A stretch of DNA of 42,420 bases from Candidatus Woesearchaeota archaeon (GCA_018303125.1 JAGVYS010000007.1:1-42420); one strand, 5' to 3'; positions 27,419 through 38,967 are shown, numbered from the stretch's first letter. Made by a program: numbers and translations. The notes: generated from the letters alone by a model not told the origin.

Positions 27419-29359
27419 ATGAAAATATTTTTCGCAAGCCAGTCATTTTACCCACATATAGGGGGAGTATCAACATACCTTCTCAATCTAGCCATAGGGC
27501 TGAGCCAGGGAGGCAATGAAATAGTTGAAGTCCACCTGAGGATTCCAAATGAACGGACAGAAGACACTGTAAAAGGCATCAAGGTTTATCGCATACCTCG
27601 GACACCCATTAGGGAAGGATTGCTTAAGGGATACAGCAATTTTAAGGAAAGAATCTATAAGGAGTGTCATGGTGAAGGGGATTTCTTCAAGAAAGAGCCT
27701 CTTGTGACCTATGGTTACGATGAATATCTCCAGATAAACTCATTACTCGGCAAACAGATAGAAGACCTTCTGGAAAAAAACCCAACCGAGATAGTACACA
27801 TACACGATTTTCAGCTCCTCATGGTTTACAAGAATGTGCCAAGGGGGGTGCCAGTTATACTGACATGGCACATACCTTTCATGGATTCAATTTCAAACCA
27901 CTTGAAGCGATTCCTGATTAGGCACATGAAAGGATTTGACAAGGTGATTTTTTCATGTGATGAATACGCGAAATCGGCAGTCAAATGCGGATTACCTCCC
28001 AACAGGGTGGAAGTGATACATCCCATCGCAAACACCACCATGTTTAGGCCAAAGAAACACGATAATGAGCTGAAACGCCTGTGCAATATCCCTAACGACT
28101 GCAAGACTATATTGTGCGTACAGCGCATCGACGCAAAGAGCGGTCATGTCCAGTTAATTAAATCCATGCAAAGCGTACTTGCCGGGTTTCCAAAGGCAAG
28201 GTTGGTATTTATAGGCGGAAAATCCATGACAAGCAAGATATCAAAGGAGAGGGAAAACATCGAGAAGGAGGTCCATGCCCTTGTAAAATCCCTCGGCCTG
28301 CAGAACAGTGTATTTTTTGCAGGGAGCATTGAATACGAAAAGCTTCCCGCATATTACAATTCTGCGGACATTGTTGCCCTTACATCGAAGAATGAAGGTT
28401 TCGGCCTCGCTGTCACAGAAGGGATGGCCTGCGGAAAGCCGATAGTAGCCACAAATGTTCCAGGCATAGTTTTGCAGGTGCAGGATGCCGTAAATGGATT
28501 TATCGTAGAGCCGGGAGATTATGAAAAAACGGCTGAAAAGATACTGGAGCTTCTGAAAAATGATAAACTCAGAGAGGCAATGGGAAAAGAAAGCCTATGC
28601 ATAGCCAAATCAAGGTTTTCAATGTCAAAAGGCATAGATATGCATCAAAGGCTCTACAGAAAACTGATTAAGTCAAAAACTGACTGGTGCCTTAAGACTG
28701 TAAAATTGGAGCATGTTTCTGCCATTATCACTGACTTCGACAGGACTATTACTGACAGACCGGGTGTCATAAATAAAACTGTCTTGGATGGGCTCGATTC
28801 TCTGAATAAGCCATTAATCTTGGTTACCGGAAGGGTGATGGATTATGCAAAAGAGCTTTTAAGGAAATATCCTGTATGGGACTGCATAATTGCAGAGAAT
28901 GGTAGCTATGCATATTTTCCAGGCAAGGACCTTTGCTGGAGCTTTACTTCCGGGCCGTTCGAGGAAGCAAAAATGATTCTCAGGAGAGAGAATTTTCCAG
29001 CAGATTTCGGAAATGGTGTAATCAGCATTTCCAAGTCGATTGAAGCTAAAGCAAAAGAGGTTTTAGGCAGCGTGGCAAGGCATATAGGATTCATAACCAA
29101 CGCGGATGAAGTGATGCTGCTCCCGGAAGGAATAAATAAAGGCATTAGCGTCAAGCTTGCTTTGGATTACATGGGAATAGACCTAAAGAACACAGTAATA
29201 ATTGCTGATGGGGAGAATGACATAAGCCTCTTTGCAAATCCTGGATTTAAAGTAGCAGTGGCAAACGCAGACGAGAAGCTCAGGCTTCTGGCAGATGAGG
29301 TCACAGACAAACCCTCTACAGAGGGTGTGCTTGAGGTAATAGAAAAATTAAGAATGTAA
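27419..29359 (+). CDS. bifunctional GT4 glycosyltransferase - HAD (Cof/SPP-like) phosphatase
   Basis: GGVSTYLLNLA, EGFGLAVTEGMACGKPIVATNVPGI (GT4 donor motif); C-terminal ITDFDRTITD, VTGR, INKGISVKLAL, IADGENDISLF (HAD motifs). Confidence 0.88.
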   Translation: MKIFFASQSFYPHIGGVSTYLLNLAIGLSQGGNEIVEVHLRIPNERTEDTVKGIKVYRIPRTPIREGLLKGYSNFKERIYKECHGEGDFFKKEPLVTYGYDEYLQINSLLGKQIEDLLEKNPTEIVHIHDFQLLMVYKNVPRGVPVILTWHIPFMDSISNHLKRFLIRHMKGFDKVIFSCDEYAKSAVKCGLPPNRVEVIHPIANTTMFRPKKHDNELKRLCNIPNDCKTILCVQRIDAKSGHVQLIKSMQSVLAGFPKARLVFIGGKSMTSKISKERENIEKEVHALVKSLGLQNSVFFAGSIEYEKLPAYYNSADIVALTSKNEGFGLAVTEGMACGKPIVATNVPGIVLQVQDAVNGFIVEPGDYEKTAEKILELLKNDKLREAMGKESLCIAKSRFSMSKGIDMHQRLYRKLIKSKTDWCLKTVKLEHVSAIITDFDRTITDRPGVINKTVLDGLDSLNKPLILVTGRVMDYAKELLRKYPVWDCIIAENGSYAYFPGKDLCWSFTSGPFEEAKMILRRENFPADFGNGVISISKSIEAKAKEVLGSVARHIGFITNADEVMLLPEGINKGISVKLALDYMGIDLKNTVIIADGENDISLFANPGFKVAVANADEKLRLLADEVTDKPSTEGVLEVIEKLRM

Positions 29360-29369
29360 TCATTGCAAA

Positions 29370-30404
29370 ATGGCATTAAACAACATGATATACACAGAAA
29401 TTATCATTGCAACTGCAGGAATTATAGGCTCATTCATCGCAGCCAAATTGCTCTGCTTTGTGTTGGATAGATACATAAAATCATTTACAAAGAAGACGAA
29501 GACAGATATTGATGACCGGATTCTTGCGGCACTGGAAAGGCCGTTCATAATTCTCGTTGTAATTATAGGGCTGTATTTTTCACTATTGCAGGTTGATTAT
29601 GTCCGCCAATATGTAGGGATAATGAATGATGCTTTCTTCGTACTCAGTGTTTTGTGGACTGTTTTTGTGCTATACAGGCTTACAAAAGTTCTCATGGAAA
29701 AATGGGTTTCCACTAATCCGTCTTTTCAGAACATGCCTAGGCTTGTCGTTAAGATAGCTGATGTCCTAATCTATTTCATAGGCCTGATAATTATCCTCAA
29801 GCACTTCAACATAGAGATAACTCCCTTCGTTGCGACATTAGGGATAGGTGGCATTGCCATAGGCTTTGCTCTTCAGGACACACTCTCAAATTTTTTCTCC
29901 GGCTTGTACATAATCTCCGACAGGCCGATAAACATCGGTGATTTCATTGAGCTAGAGGACGACATAAGTGGCTATGTCGAGGACATAGGCTGGCGCACTA
30001 CCAGGATAAGAACACTGCCAAATACGATGGTAATAGTCCCAAATTCAAAAATTGCCTCATCTATAATAAAAAATGATACTCTACCTGTCCCGGAAATGAG
30101 CATAGTAATCCAATGCGGAGTATCCTATGCCTCAGACCTTGACAAGGTTGAAGAAGTCACGATAGACACAGCCACGGAAATACAGAAAAACACTGAAGGC
30201 GCAGTCAAGGATTTTAAGCCCTTCATAAGATACCATACCTTCGGAGATTCAAACATAAATTTTTCTATTATACTGAGGGTTAAGACATTTGTTGACAAGT
30301 ATCTGGTGACGCATGAGTTCATCAAAGCCCTGAAAAAGGCATATGATAAAGAAGGCATAGAGATATCGTGGCCTGTCAGGAAAATTTACTACGGCAAGAA
30401 ATAA
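29370..30404 (+). CDS. mscS: MscS-family mechanosensitive channel
   Basis: GIGGIAIGFALQDTLSNFFSGLYIISDRPINIGDFIEL, GWRTTRIRTLPNTMVIVPNSKIA. Confidence 0.95.
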   Translation: MALNNMIYTEIIIATAGIIGSFIAAKLLCFVLDRYIKSFTKKTKTDIDDRILAALERPFIILVVIIGLYFSLLQVDYVRQYVGIMNDAFFVLSVLWTVFVLYRLTKVLMEKWVSTNPSFQNMPRLVVKIADVLIYFIGLIIILKHFNIEITPFVATLGIGGIAIGFALQDTLSNFFSGLYIISDRPINIGDFIELEDDISGYVEDIGWRTTRIRTLPNTMVIVPNSKIASSIIKNDTLPVPEMSIVIQCGVSYASDLDKVEEVTIDTATEIQKNTEGAVKDFKPFIRYHTFGDSNINFSIILRVKTFVDKYLVTHEFIKALKKAYDKEGIEISWPVRKIYYGKK

Positions 30405-30508
30405 TGCCAATGATTCTATCGACTTTTCAGGCATACCTTAAATAGCCTTAGTTTTATGCACATGGAAAGATAAGCTTTAAAATGGAACTGTTGTTCTATT
30501 TGTCCTAC

Positions 30509-30629
30509 GGCGGTGTAGCTCAGCCTGGTTAGAGCGCTAGACTCATAAGCGTATGAGTTATGAGACATTATGTCGATGATGCTAAGCAGGGTTATCTAGA
30601 GGTCGTGGGTTCAAATCTCGCCACCGCCA
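30509..30629 (+). tRNA. tRNA-Met(CAT) with 46-nt intron at canonical position 37/38 (30548-30593)
   Basis: GGCGGTG/CACCGCC acceptor, CTAGA-CTCATA...A-TCTAG anticodon arm, GTGGG-TTCAAAT-CTCGC T arm; no encoded CCA. Confidence 0.9.
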
Positions 30630-30786
30630 CTTTTCTATCCGGCAAGTCTACGGTAGGGCGCAATTGTATGGATGAGTATGCTATCCCAGATTGCAATGCT
30701 TAATTCTTTGCGATTGACTGGAAACCATTAATTTTGTTCCGGAATAATCCCAAATTTTATATATTCCAAATAATAAATGAGATAGT

Positions 30787-31755
30787 ATGAAATATAGGCT
30801 ACTCCAACTTGGTGTGTTAATTGTTGCAATTCTGTTTCTTTATGGATGCGCAAAAGAGAATCCTAGCGAACTAGTCTCAGGAGACCTTTGCGGTGAAATC
30901 TCTTATCAGGATTCAATCTATCAAATCAACTTGTGCAATGGTTTGGGAAACCTCATATTCAGCCAAGCAACGAATGCAAAAATATCTGAATTTAATCCAT
31001 TCTTTGTCAGAATTTCAGATGCAGAGTATAATGAGACACATGTTTTCAATTTTAATGGCATTGAAAACATAACCAGCTGTAGCAGTTGCCTTGGAATTGG
31101 TACGCCATATGACGGCACAAATATGGGAGCACCAGATGAACAGATATTTTGCAAGCTTCAGCTTCCGATAAAATTCCACTGGTATTATGACTTGCCAAAT
31201 AGTGAATATGGCCCTGACAGCCCTGGTTGGTGGATGGAGGATGAAAGATATATCCGCTTCCTGGACACCGTGACAGACTTAAAATGGGGAAACCTGCAAA
31301 TTTACGACAAGAAGACCGGAAAGAGGGTAATGTACGAATGGTGGGGGTCAGATTGCACCAAAGAGGAGTCTGACTTTTCACCAAGTTGGCCATCTTTTAT
31401 CCCATCTGCCCCGGTTTTCGGAAAATCAGGCAATATATCATTTCTTAGTTTAAATGCCCCAACATCCTTTAGGGATAATCCTAATAACGATCCGGCATTC
31501 TATGATCAGATGTGGGGACGTGGATACCCTGTCCAGTTATCGCGCTATAATCCAGATGCCCGTCTCACTAACAAGGTGAGCGTAAACGGCATCGATTGCT
31601 ATACTGCATCTTCGTTAAATACCGAAGCAGCTGACATATGCATAAATAAAGAGTTATGCATCGTTGATTATGCAAACTCACCTAGCTTAAAGCGAGTTAT
31701 ACTCTCCAATGATTTTAGCGATGATGTGTTTAATCTGCCTGCTGTCTGCAAGTAA
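30787..31755 (+). CDS. putative lipoprotein with Cys-rich domain
   Basis: MKYRLLQLGVLIVAILFLYGC signal/lipobox; CGEISYQDSIYQINLC...CSSC. Confidence 0.65.
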   Translation: MKYRLLQLGVLIVAILFLYGCAKENPSELVSGDLCGEISYQDSIYQINLCNGLGNLIFSQATNAKISEFNPFFVRISDAEYNETHVFNFNGIENITSCSSCLGIGTPYDGTNMGAPDEQIFCKLQLPIKFHWYYDLPNSEYGPDSPGWWMEDERYIRFLDTVTDLKWGNLQIYDKKTGKRVMYEWWGSDCTKEESDFSPSWPSFIPSAPVFGKSGNISFLSLNAPTSFRDNPNNDPAFYDQMWGRGYPVQLSRYNPDARLTNKVSVNGIDCYTASSLNTEAADICINKELCIVDYANSPSLKRVILSNDFSDDVFNLPAVCK

Positions 31756-31822
31756 ATTTAATGGATAATCTAATTCTAGTATAACTAATTGTAGCTTATA
31801 GTTCTAACAAATAAAGAAAAAT

Positions 31823-31837
31823 GCCTTCTAGGAAGGC
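31823..31837. terminator. Hairpin GCCTTC-TAG-GAAGGC between convergent genes
   Basis: 6-bp perfect stem, directly adjacent to the glnA stop codon. Confidence 0.35.
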
Positions 31838-33298
31838 TCAGAGGTCATAATAGAGGTTAAATTCCCATGGATGCGGCCTTATCCTTATAGGGTCTATTTC
31901 CTTTGCCCTCTTATAGCCAATCCATGTCTCTATCAGGTCCTTTGTGAATACCTTCCCATGCAGAAGGAAATCATGGTCGTTTTCAAGCGCGGATATTGAC
32001 TCTGCCAATGAGCCCGGTACGCTTTTTACGCTTTCTAACTCCTTGCCTTCAAGCTCATAGATGTTCTTCTCAAGCGGCTCGCCTGGGTCAATTTTTCTCT
32101 TTATTCCGTCAAGTCCTGCCATTAGCATGGCTGAGAATGCAAGGTACACATTAGCTGAAGGGTCTGGTGTTCTGAACTCTATTCTTTTCGCGTTTTCGCT
32201 GTTAGAGTACATTGGAATCCTTATTGCAGCGCTCCTGTTTCTTTTTGAGTATACTAAGTTAACAGGCGCCTCGAAGCCAGGCACGAGCCTTTTATATGAG
32301 TTTGTGGTCGGAGCTATTAGGCCGCAAAGTGCAGGGGCATGCTCAAGCAGGCCTCCAATGTAATATTTCGCGGTTTCACTCAGCATTGCATAGCCATCCT
32401 TGTCGTAAAACAGATTTTTCCCTTTTTTCCAGAGGCTCATGTGAGTGTGCATGCCGCTTCCGTTATCGTTGAACAACGGCTTAGGCATGAATGTTGCTGA
32501 TTTGCCATGCTTTGCAGCTATATTCCTGATAATATACTTGTACATCATTACCTGGTCGGCCATCCTAACCATAGGAGAATAACCCATGTCAATCTCGCAC
32601 TGGCCGCCTGTGGCAACCTCATGATGGTGGCACTCAATATGGATGCCTGACCTTATGAGAGTTGTAACAATCTCGTTCCTTATGTTTTGCAGCGTGTCAG
32701 TTGGAGGAACTGGGAAATAGCCTTCCTTGTACCTTGTCTTGTAGCCGAGGTTGTTTGCTTCACTTCCCGTATTCCATGCTCCTTCATTAGAGTCAATATA
32801 ATAATAGCCGCAATTCTCCCTCTGGTCATACCTTACGCTGTCAAAGATGAAGAACTCAAGCTCAGGTCCATAATGGCCAACTTCGGCTATGCCTGTCTCC
32901 TTTAGGTAGGCTTCTGCTTTCTGTGCCACATATCTAGGATCCCTTGAGAAGAACTCGCCTGTTTCAGGCTCCTTTATGCTTCCTATCATACTCACTGTTG
33001 AATCTGAGAATGGGTCCGTAAACATTGTCTTGACATCAGGCATCAGCAGCATGTCGCTCTCATAAATCTCCTTGAAGCCCCTTATTGAGCTTCCATCAAA
33101 GCCGAATCCCCTTGAAATTGAGCCTTCGTTAAATTCTGATATAGGTACTGTAAAATGCTGCCATATACCTGGCATGTCTGTGAATTTCATGTCAACGAAC
33201 TTTGCAGTGTCCAAGCCGTGCCTAAGGCTGTCTGCAAATTCTTTCCTTGATTTTAAATGCTCCTCATCTATGAATTTGGTCATGCCTTCAGGACTCAT
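31838..33298 (-). CDS. glnA: glutamine synthetase type I
   Basis: FGFDGSSIRGF, GPELEFFIFD, NGSGMHTHMSLWK, KRLVPGFEAPVNL, NRSAAIRIP. Confidence 0.97.
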   Translation of the reverse strand: MSPEGMTKFIDEEHLKSRKEFADSLRHGLDTAKFVDMKFTDMPGIWQHFTVPISEFNEGSISRGFGFDGSSIRGFKEIYESDMLLMPDVKTMFTDPFSDSTVSMIGSIKEPETGEFFSRDPRYVAQKAEAYLKETGIAEVGHYGPELEFFIFDSVRYDQRENCGYYYIDSNEGAWNTGSEANNLGYKTRYKEGYFPVPPTDTLQNIRNEIVTTLIRSGIHIECHHHEVATGGQCEIDMGYSPMVRMADQVMMYKYIIRNIAAKHGKSATFMPKPLFNDNGSGMHTHMSLWKKGKNLFYDKDGYAMLSETAKYYIGGLLEHAPALCGLIAPTTNSYKRLVPGFEAPVNLVYSKRNRSAAIRIPMYSNSENAKRIEFRTPDPSANVYLAFSAMLMAGLDGIKRKIDPGEPLEKNIYELEGKELESVKSVPGSLAESISALENDHDFLLHGKVFTKDLIETWIGYKRAKEIDPIRIRPHPWEFNLYYDL

Positions 33299-33527
33299 TT
33301 TTTACCTCCCATATAGCAGACACATGTCCGCAACTATTCATAGTGCCTGTTAGATATATTATATATCTTTTCGTTGTTCTATTTTACAATAGTTTAAAAT
33401 TTCTCTTAATTTTATATTATTTTATAATTTTATACCTTGAAATATGCATAAAATATACAATTTTTTGGCTTAAATTGCAGATATTCAGGGCATCGGATTT
33501 ATAAATCAAGATATAAACCGGCTAGCG

Positions 33528-34037
33528 ATGAACCAGGAAGTGAATGATTTTATCCAATTCGCAATTGAACAATATAGGGGATTGGCTCATTTTTGCACAT
33601 TCATGCCCGGAGCAAAATATGGGGCAGTATACAATGGCAATCATCTGCCATGGAGGCATGTAATAGTAGAGGACGTAGGCATAGGAAGTGCAGTATCCGT
33701 TGTACACCCTCTGGCAAAACAGTTACAGCTTGATGGCGAAGTAATTGAGCAGGTACGATTTCTGCCAGGAATGAATGTGGGAGAAGGCAATAGCATATTT
33801 ATTAATCATTTTATTGGAAATGACGATTCTGGTCTTAATCCCTCAGTTATAATTGGAGAAGTTCCTGTCGATAACCATATGTACCCTAATGAAATAATTA
33901 TATTCAGGCCATATGATGCTTCTAAAGTGCAAGAAGTGCTTAGGACAGTCATTTCCAGGCATAATGGTACATACAGCTTTGATAATTATGTCATTGAAAA
34001 ATATGTAAGAGGTCATGGGCACTGTAGGAATCGCTGA
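33528..34037 (+). CDS. hypothetical protein (169 aa)
   Basis: ORF with upstream AT-rich region; no family recognised. Confidence 0.55.
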   Translation: MNQEVNDFIQFAIEQYRGLAHFCTFMPGAKYGAVYNGNHLPWRHVIVEDVGIGSAVSVVHPLAKQLQLDGEVIEQVRFLPGMNVGEGNSIFINHFIGNDDSGLNPSVIIGEVPVDNHMYPNEIIIFRPYDASKVQEVLRTVISRHNGTYSFDNYVIEKYVRGHGHCRNR

Positions 34038-34060
34038 ATCTTTTTATTCCACGCAAAAAA

Positions 34061-34144
34061 CTATTTCTTCTCGAAAATGCTCCATATTACATAAATAGGA
34101 ACAAAAAATACTAGCGCACCGAGAATTAAGCTTTGAACCTGCAT
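34061..34144 (-). CDS. candidate 27-aa single-TM microprotein MQVQSLILGALVFFVPIYVIWSIFEKK
   Basis: Short ORF directly downstream of 34192-34449; hydrophobic helix with basic tail. Confidence 0.25.
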   Translation of the reverse strand: MQVQSLILGALVFFVPIYVIWSIFEKK

Positions 34145-34191
34145 GGGTAGCAATGATTGCCAGGAACATGAGCCGATACAGCCAGCTTTTG

Positions 34192-34449
34192 TTAAAGTAT
34201 GCCATTATTTGTTTTAAAGCCATAGAAAGGGATTTTATAGTCATGCTCTATAATTGCTATGGCGTCATTAACTCCATCCCCGTTGAAATCCTCACCAACC
34301 GGACGGAAACTCCTCGGAAAATAAGCATTATGTGTATACATGATTGCAGCCCCTACAAGAGTTACCGCAGCTACAGCTCCAATTACAATAAAATTAAGTG
34401 GATTGCTATTGGATGTTTTAGACATAGATATAGGGTTGTTTCTTATCAT
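34192..34449 (-). CDS. small membrane-anchored protein with one EF-hand/dockerin-like calcium loop
   Basis: Single TM then EDFNGDGVNDAIAIIE (DxNxDGxxD). Confidence 0.6.
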   Translation of the reverse strand: MIRNNPISMSKTSNSNPLNFIVIGAVAAVTLVGAAIMYTHNAYFPRSFRPVGEDFNGDGVNDAIAIIEHDYKIPFYGFKTNNGIL

Positions 34450-34518
34450 ATAAACTTTCCTTATATAATTAAATTCGCTGAAATAAGGATAGCCTTGCTC
34501 AGAGAACTTAAGATGATT

Positions 34519-35740
34519 TTATTCGGTTAACTTTTTCTGCCCGCGCTCGTGCCACCTTGAGTTATGGAATAGGTTGAGTCCTGGGTCCAGGATTACATCT
34601 CCTCTCATTTTCGGGGGGTGTTTGGCTATGAACTCCAAATCAAGCTCCACGCCCCAACCAGGCTTATTCGGCACAGTGAATTCTCCGTCAGTAACTTCTG
34701 TATACCAGTCTGCTGCCTTTTTTACATGTGCATCTGCATAATCATTGAAGTGCTCCAGAACCTTTGCGGGCCTGATAGCTGCCATTAAATGTATGCCTGC
34801 CAGAGTTGAAATTACTCCCCCTACATTATGCGGAGCAACCATGATTGAATGAGTTTCAGCAGCCTGAACGAGCTTCATTGCCTGCAATACTCCAAAATTG
34901 GTAGGGTCTACTTGGATTATGTCAGCACCTCCTAACTCAAATAGCCTATGGAAATCTGAAGGAGGGTATAGCCTCTCCCCAGTTGCCACCGGAATCTTTG
35001 ACTTTGACCTTACATATGCATGCCCCTTTAAATCAGTTGGCCTGCACGGTTCCTCTATCCATCCCGGCCTTATGCCTGCATCATATATAGCATCTGCAAT
35101 CTCAAGCGCTTGATGGGGAGAAAATCTTCCATGCATCTCAACGAATATCTGCATATATTCTGGTACTGCCTCATTAACTGCCTTAATAAGGTCAATTGAC
35201 CTCCTGAATTCTTTCCTGCTCAGCTCATGATTTCCGCTCCCGAACGGGTCAAATTTCAGTCCCTTATAGCCCTTTCCTACAACTGCTAATGCCGCACTCT
35301 GGAATTGCTTTGGCTCTCGCTCAACAGTGTACCACCCATTCGCATAGGCAGGTACCTTATCACGCATTTTGCCGCCGAGAAGCTGGTAAACCGGAACGTT
35401 CATGGACTTTGCTTTAGCATCCAGGCAAGCCATTTCAAGTATGGAATAAGCTGTAATCGTCCGCTTCCCGGGACATTGAAATCATCTAAGGTAAATCTCT
35501 GGTACAATGTCTCTATGTCATGTGCGCTGTGACCTATGAAATGGTGCTCAGTGTCCCTAAGAAGCTGAACAACTGAATGAGTCCGCCCGACAACTCTTGA
35601 TTCCCCATAGCCTTTGATGCCTTCTTCAGTTGTAAGAACAACATAAGTAAGGTTTCGCCATGGTGTGCCTAAGACATGCACATCATACTTTGCTATTTTA
35701 AGTTCCTGAATATCAATCTCCCCCTAATACTGTGAGAATG
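34519..35740 (-). pseudogene. mandelate racemase/muconate lactonizing enzyme (enolase superfamily), frameshifted
   Basis: N-part (35400-35681 ORF) DVHVLGTPWRNLTYVVLTTEEG..LDDFNVPG and C-part (34519-35433 ORF) ITAYSILEMACLDAKAKSMNVPVYQLLGGK.. lie in different frames; no ATG before the N-terminal homology. Confidence 0.75.
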
Positions 35741-35803
35741 CCGAATATTATTTAAGCCTTTTCCGATTTTTAATATCAACAATATCTAAGGTTACAGAAA
35801 GTA

Positions 35804-35891
35804 TAGCCCCGCTCGGATTCGAACCGAGGTCCCCGCCTCCAGAGGGCGAGATGATTGGTCCCCCGAGGATTGACCGCTACACTACGGGGCT
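35804..35891 (-). tRNA. tRNA-Gln(CTG) with 15-nt BHB-type insertion in the D-loop (35855-35869)
   Basis: AGCCCCG/CGGGGCT acceptor, TCGCC-CTCTGGA-GGCGG anticodon arm, CTCGG-TTCGAAT-CCGAG T arm; removal of TCCTCGGGGGACCAA gives a 73-nt cloverleaf. Confidence 0.9.
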
Positions 35892-35946
35892 ATGGCAGTG
35901 CAGGATAACTATCGGCTTTTAAACCTTTTTGGAAAGAACTTATTTT

Positions 35947-36606
35947 TTACTGAGAACTATCTTTCTTCTGCTCTTCCTCTTCAGGAATATCTTCTTCAGC
36001 AGGCTCTTCTATTTTTTTCCTTTCCTTCGGCTTCTTTGCAGTGGCAGACTGGTCCTTGTTAAGGCTGAAAGATATTACCTCACATGATTTAATCGGGTAT
36101 ATTTTCTTTATCTTCTCCTTTGTTTCTTTCATGACACTACCCTTGACAATATCCTCGCAGAATTGGACATAGTCTGTCTGTGATGCCATCTTCGAAACGA
36201 GCTTTATGACCTCTGAGTGAATCTTGGACGTCACTGAACCGCGAACTATCTTCTGCGTCACAATAAGTATCTTTATTGTCACAACCTTTTTGTCTTTGGT
36301 TACGGCATTCATTACCTCATCTATTCTTGAACGGCCCTTCTTTACAATTCTCCTGACCATTGTCGGCATGAGCCTGAGCCCTAAGAATGATGTAAAAGCC
36401 TTATTACCCTCAACTTTGTCAACAACGAAGCTTATTTCAGTTGACTGCTTCTTCATATCATCAGAAAAAACCGCAAAATTAACCTTAATTTTCTTGCCTA
36501 TAAGCAAGGCTGGCTCAGAAACAAGAGTTTCGCCTATTTGCCTGTCCTGAAACATAGGAGGTGCAATCAAGCTTACCCAGTTCTTTTTTGAAATTGGTTT
36601 TGACAT
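35947..36606 (-). CDS. rps3ae: 30S ribosomal protein eS1 (S3Ae)
   Basis: KNWVSLIAPPMFQDRQIGET; RSRIDEVMNAVTKDKK; IYPIKSCEVISF. Confidence 0.92.
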   Translation of the reverse strand: MSKPISKKNWVSLIAPPMFQDRQIGETLVSEPALLIGKKIKVNFAVFSDDMKKQSTEISFVVDKVEGNKAFTSFLGLRLMPTMVRRIVKKGRSRIDEVMNAVTKDKKVVTIKILIVTQKIVRGSVTSKIHSEVIKLVSKMASQTDYVQFCEDIVKGSVMKETKEKIKKIYPIKSCEVISFSLNKDQSATAKKPKERKKIEEPAEEDIPEEEEQKKDSSQ

Positions 36607-36658
36607 TTTTGCTGAGACTCATAGATGGTATATAAAGATATCGCCAAGGCCAGAAACA

Positions 36659-38608
<1,950 letters not shown>

Positions 38609-38661
38609 TTATGCTGTCTATAATTGAATAATTTTAATGAAATAATCATGGTGATTCAGGA

Positions 38662-38907
38662 TTGCTTGACAAATTGATAGCTGAAGCTGAGCAGCAAACG
38701 GATAGTGGCTTGAGAATAATCGTGGAAGAGAAGGAATGTTTGGGTTACTGCAGATTGGGGTTGCGGGTTGACGTAGAATTGCCAAATGGTCAAAAAATCA
38801 GATATGCTATGGAAGCTGGCCAAGGAAGATACCCGACAGTCATCAATTCAATTGAAGATGACTCAGTTCAGACCATAATACGAGCAAATCTTCCATCACA
38901 GGAATGA
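38662..38907 (+). CDS. hypothetical protein (81 aa, TTG start)
   Basis: ORF in track; no family recognised. Confidence 0.45.
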   Translation: MLDKLIAEAEQQTDSGLRIIVEEKECLGYCRLGLRVDVELPNGQKIRYAMEAGQGRYPTVINSIEDDSVQTIIRANLPSQE

Positions 38908-38967
38908 ATTTATTACCTGTTAATTTTTTCCGCAATCATTTTATTCTCTCCCATTAATACTCTGAAT

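Noticed and set aside
30548-30593. tRNA-Met intron as a C/D-box guide RNA (contains GATGATG and ATGAG)
   Set aside because: Only 46 nt and lacks convincing paired C/D and C'/D' boxes; better explained as an ordinary intron.
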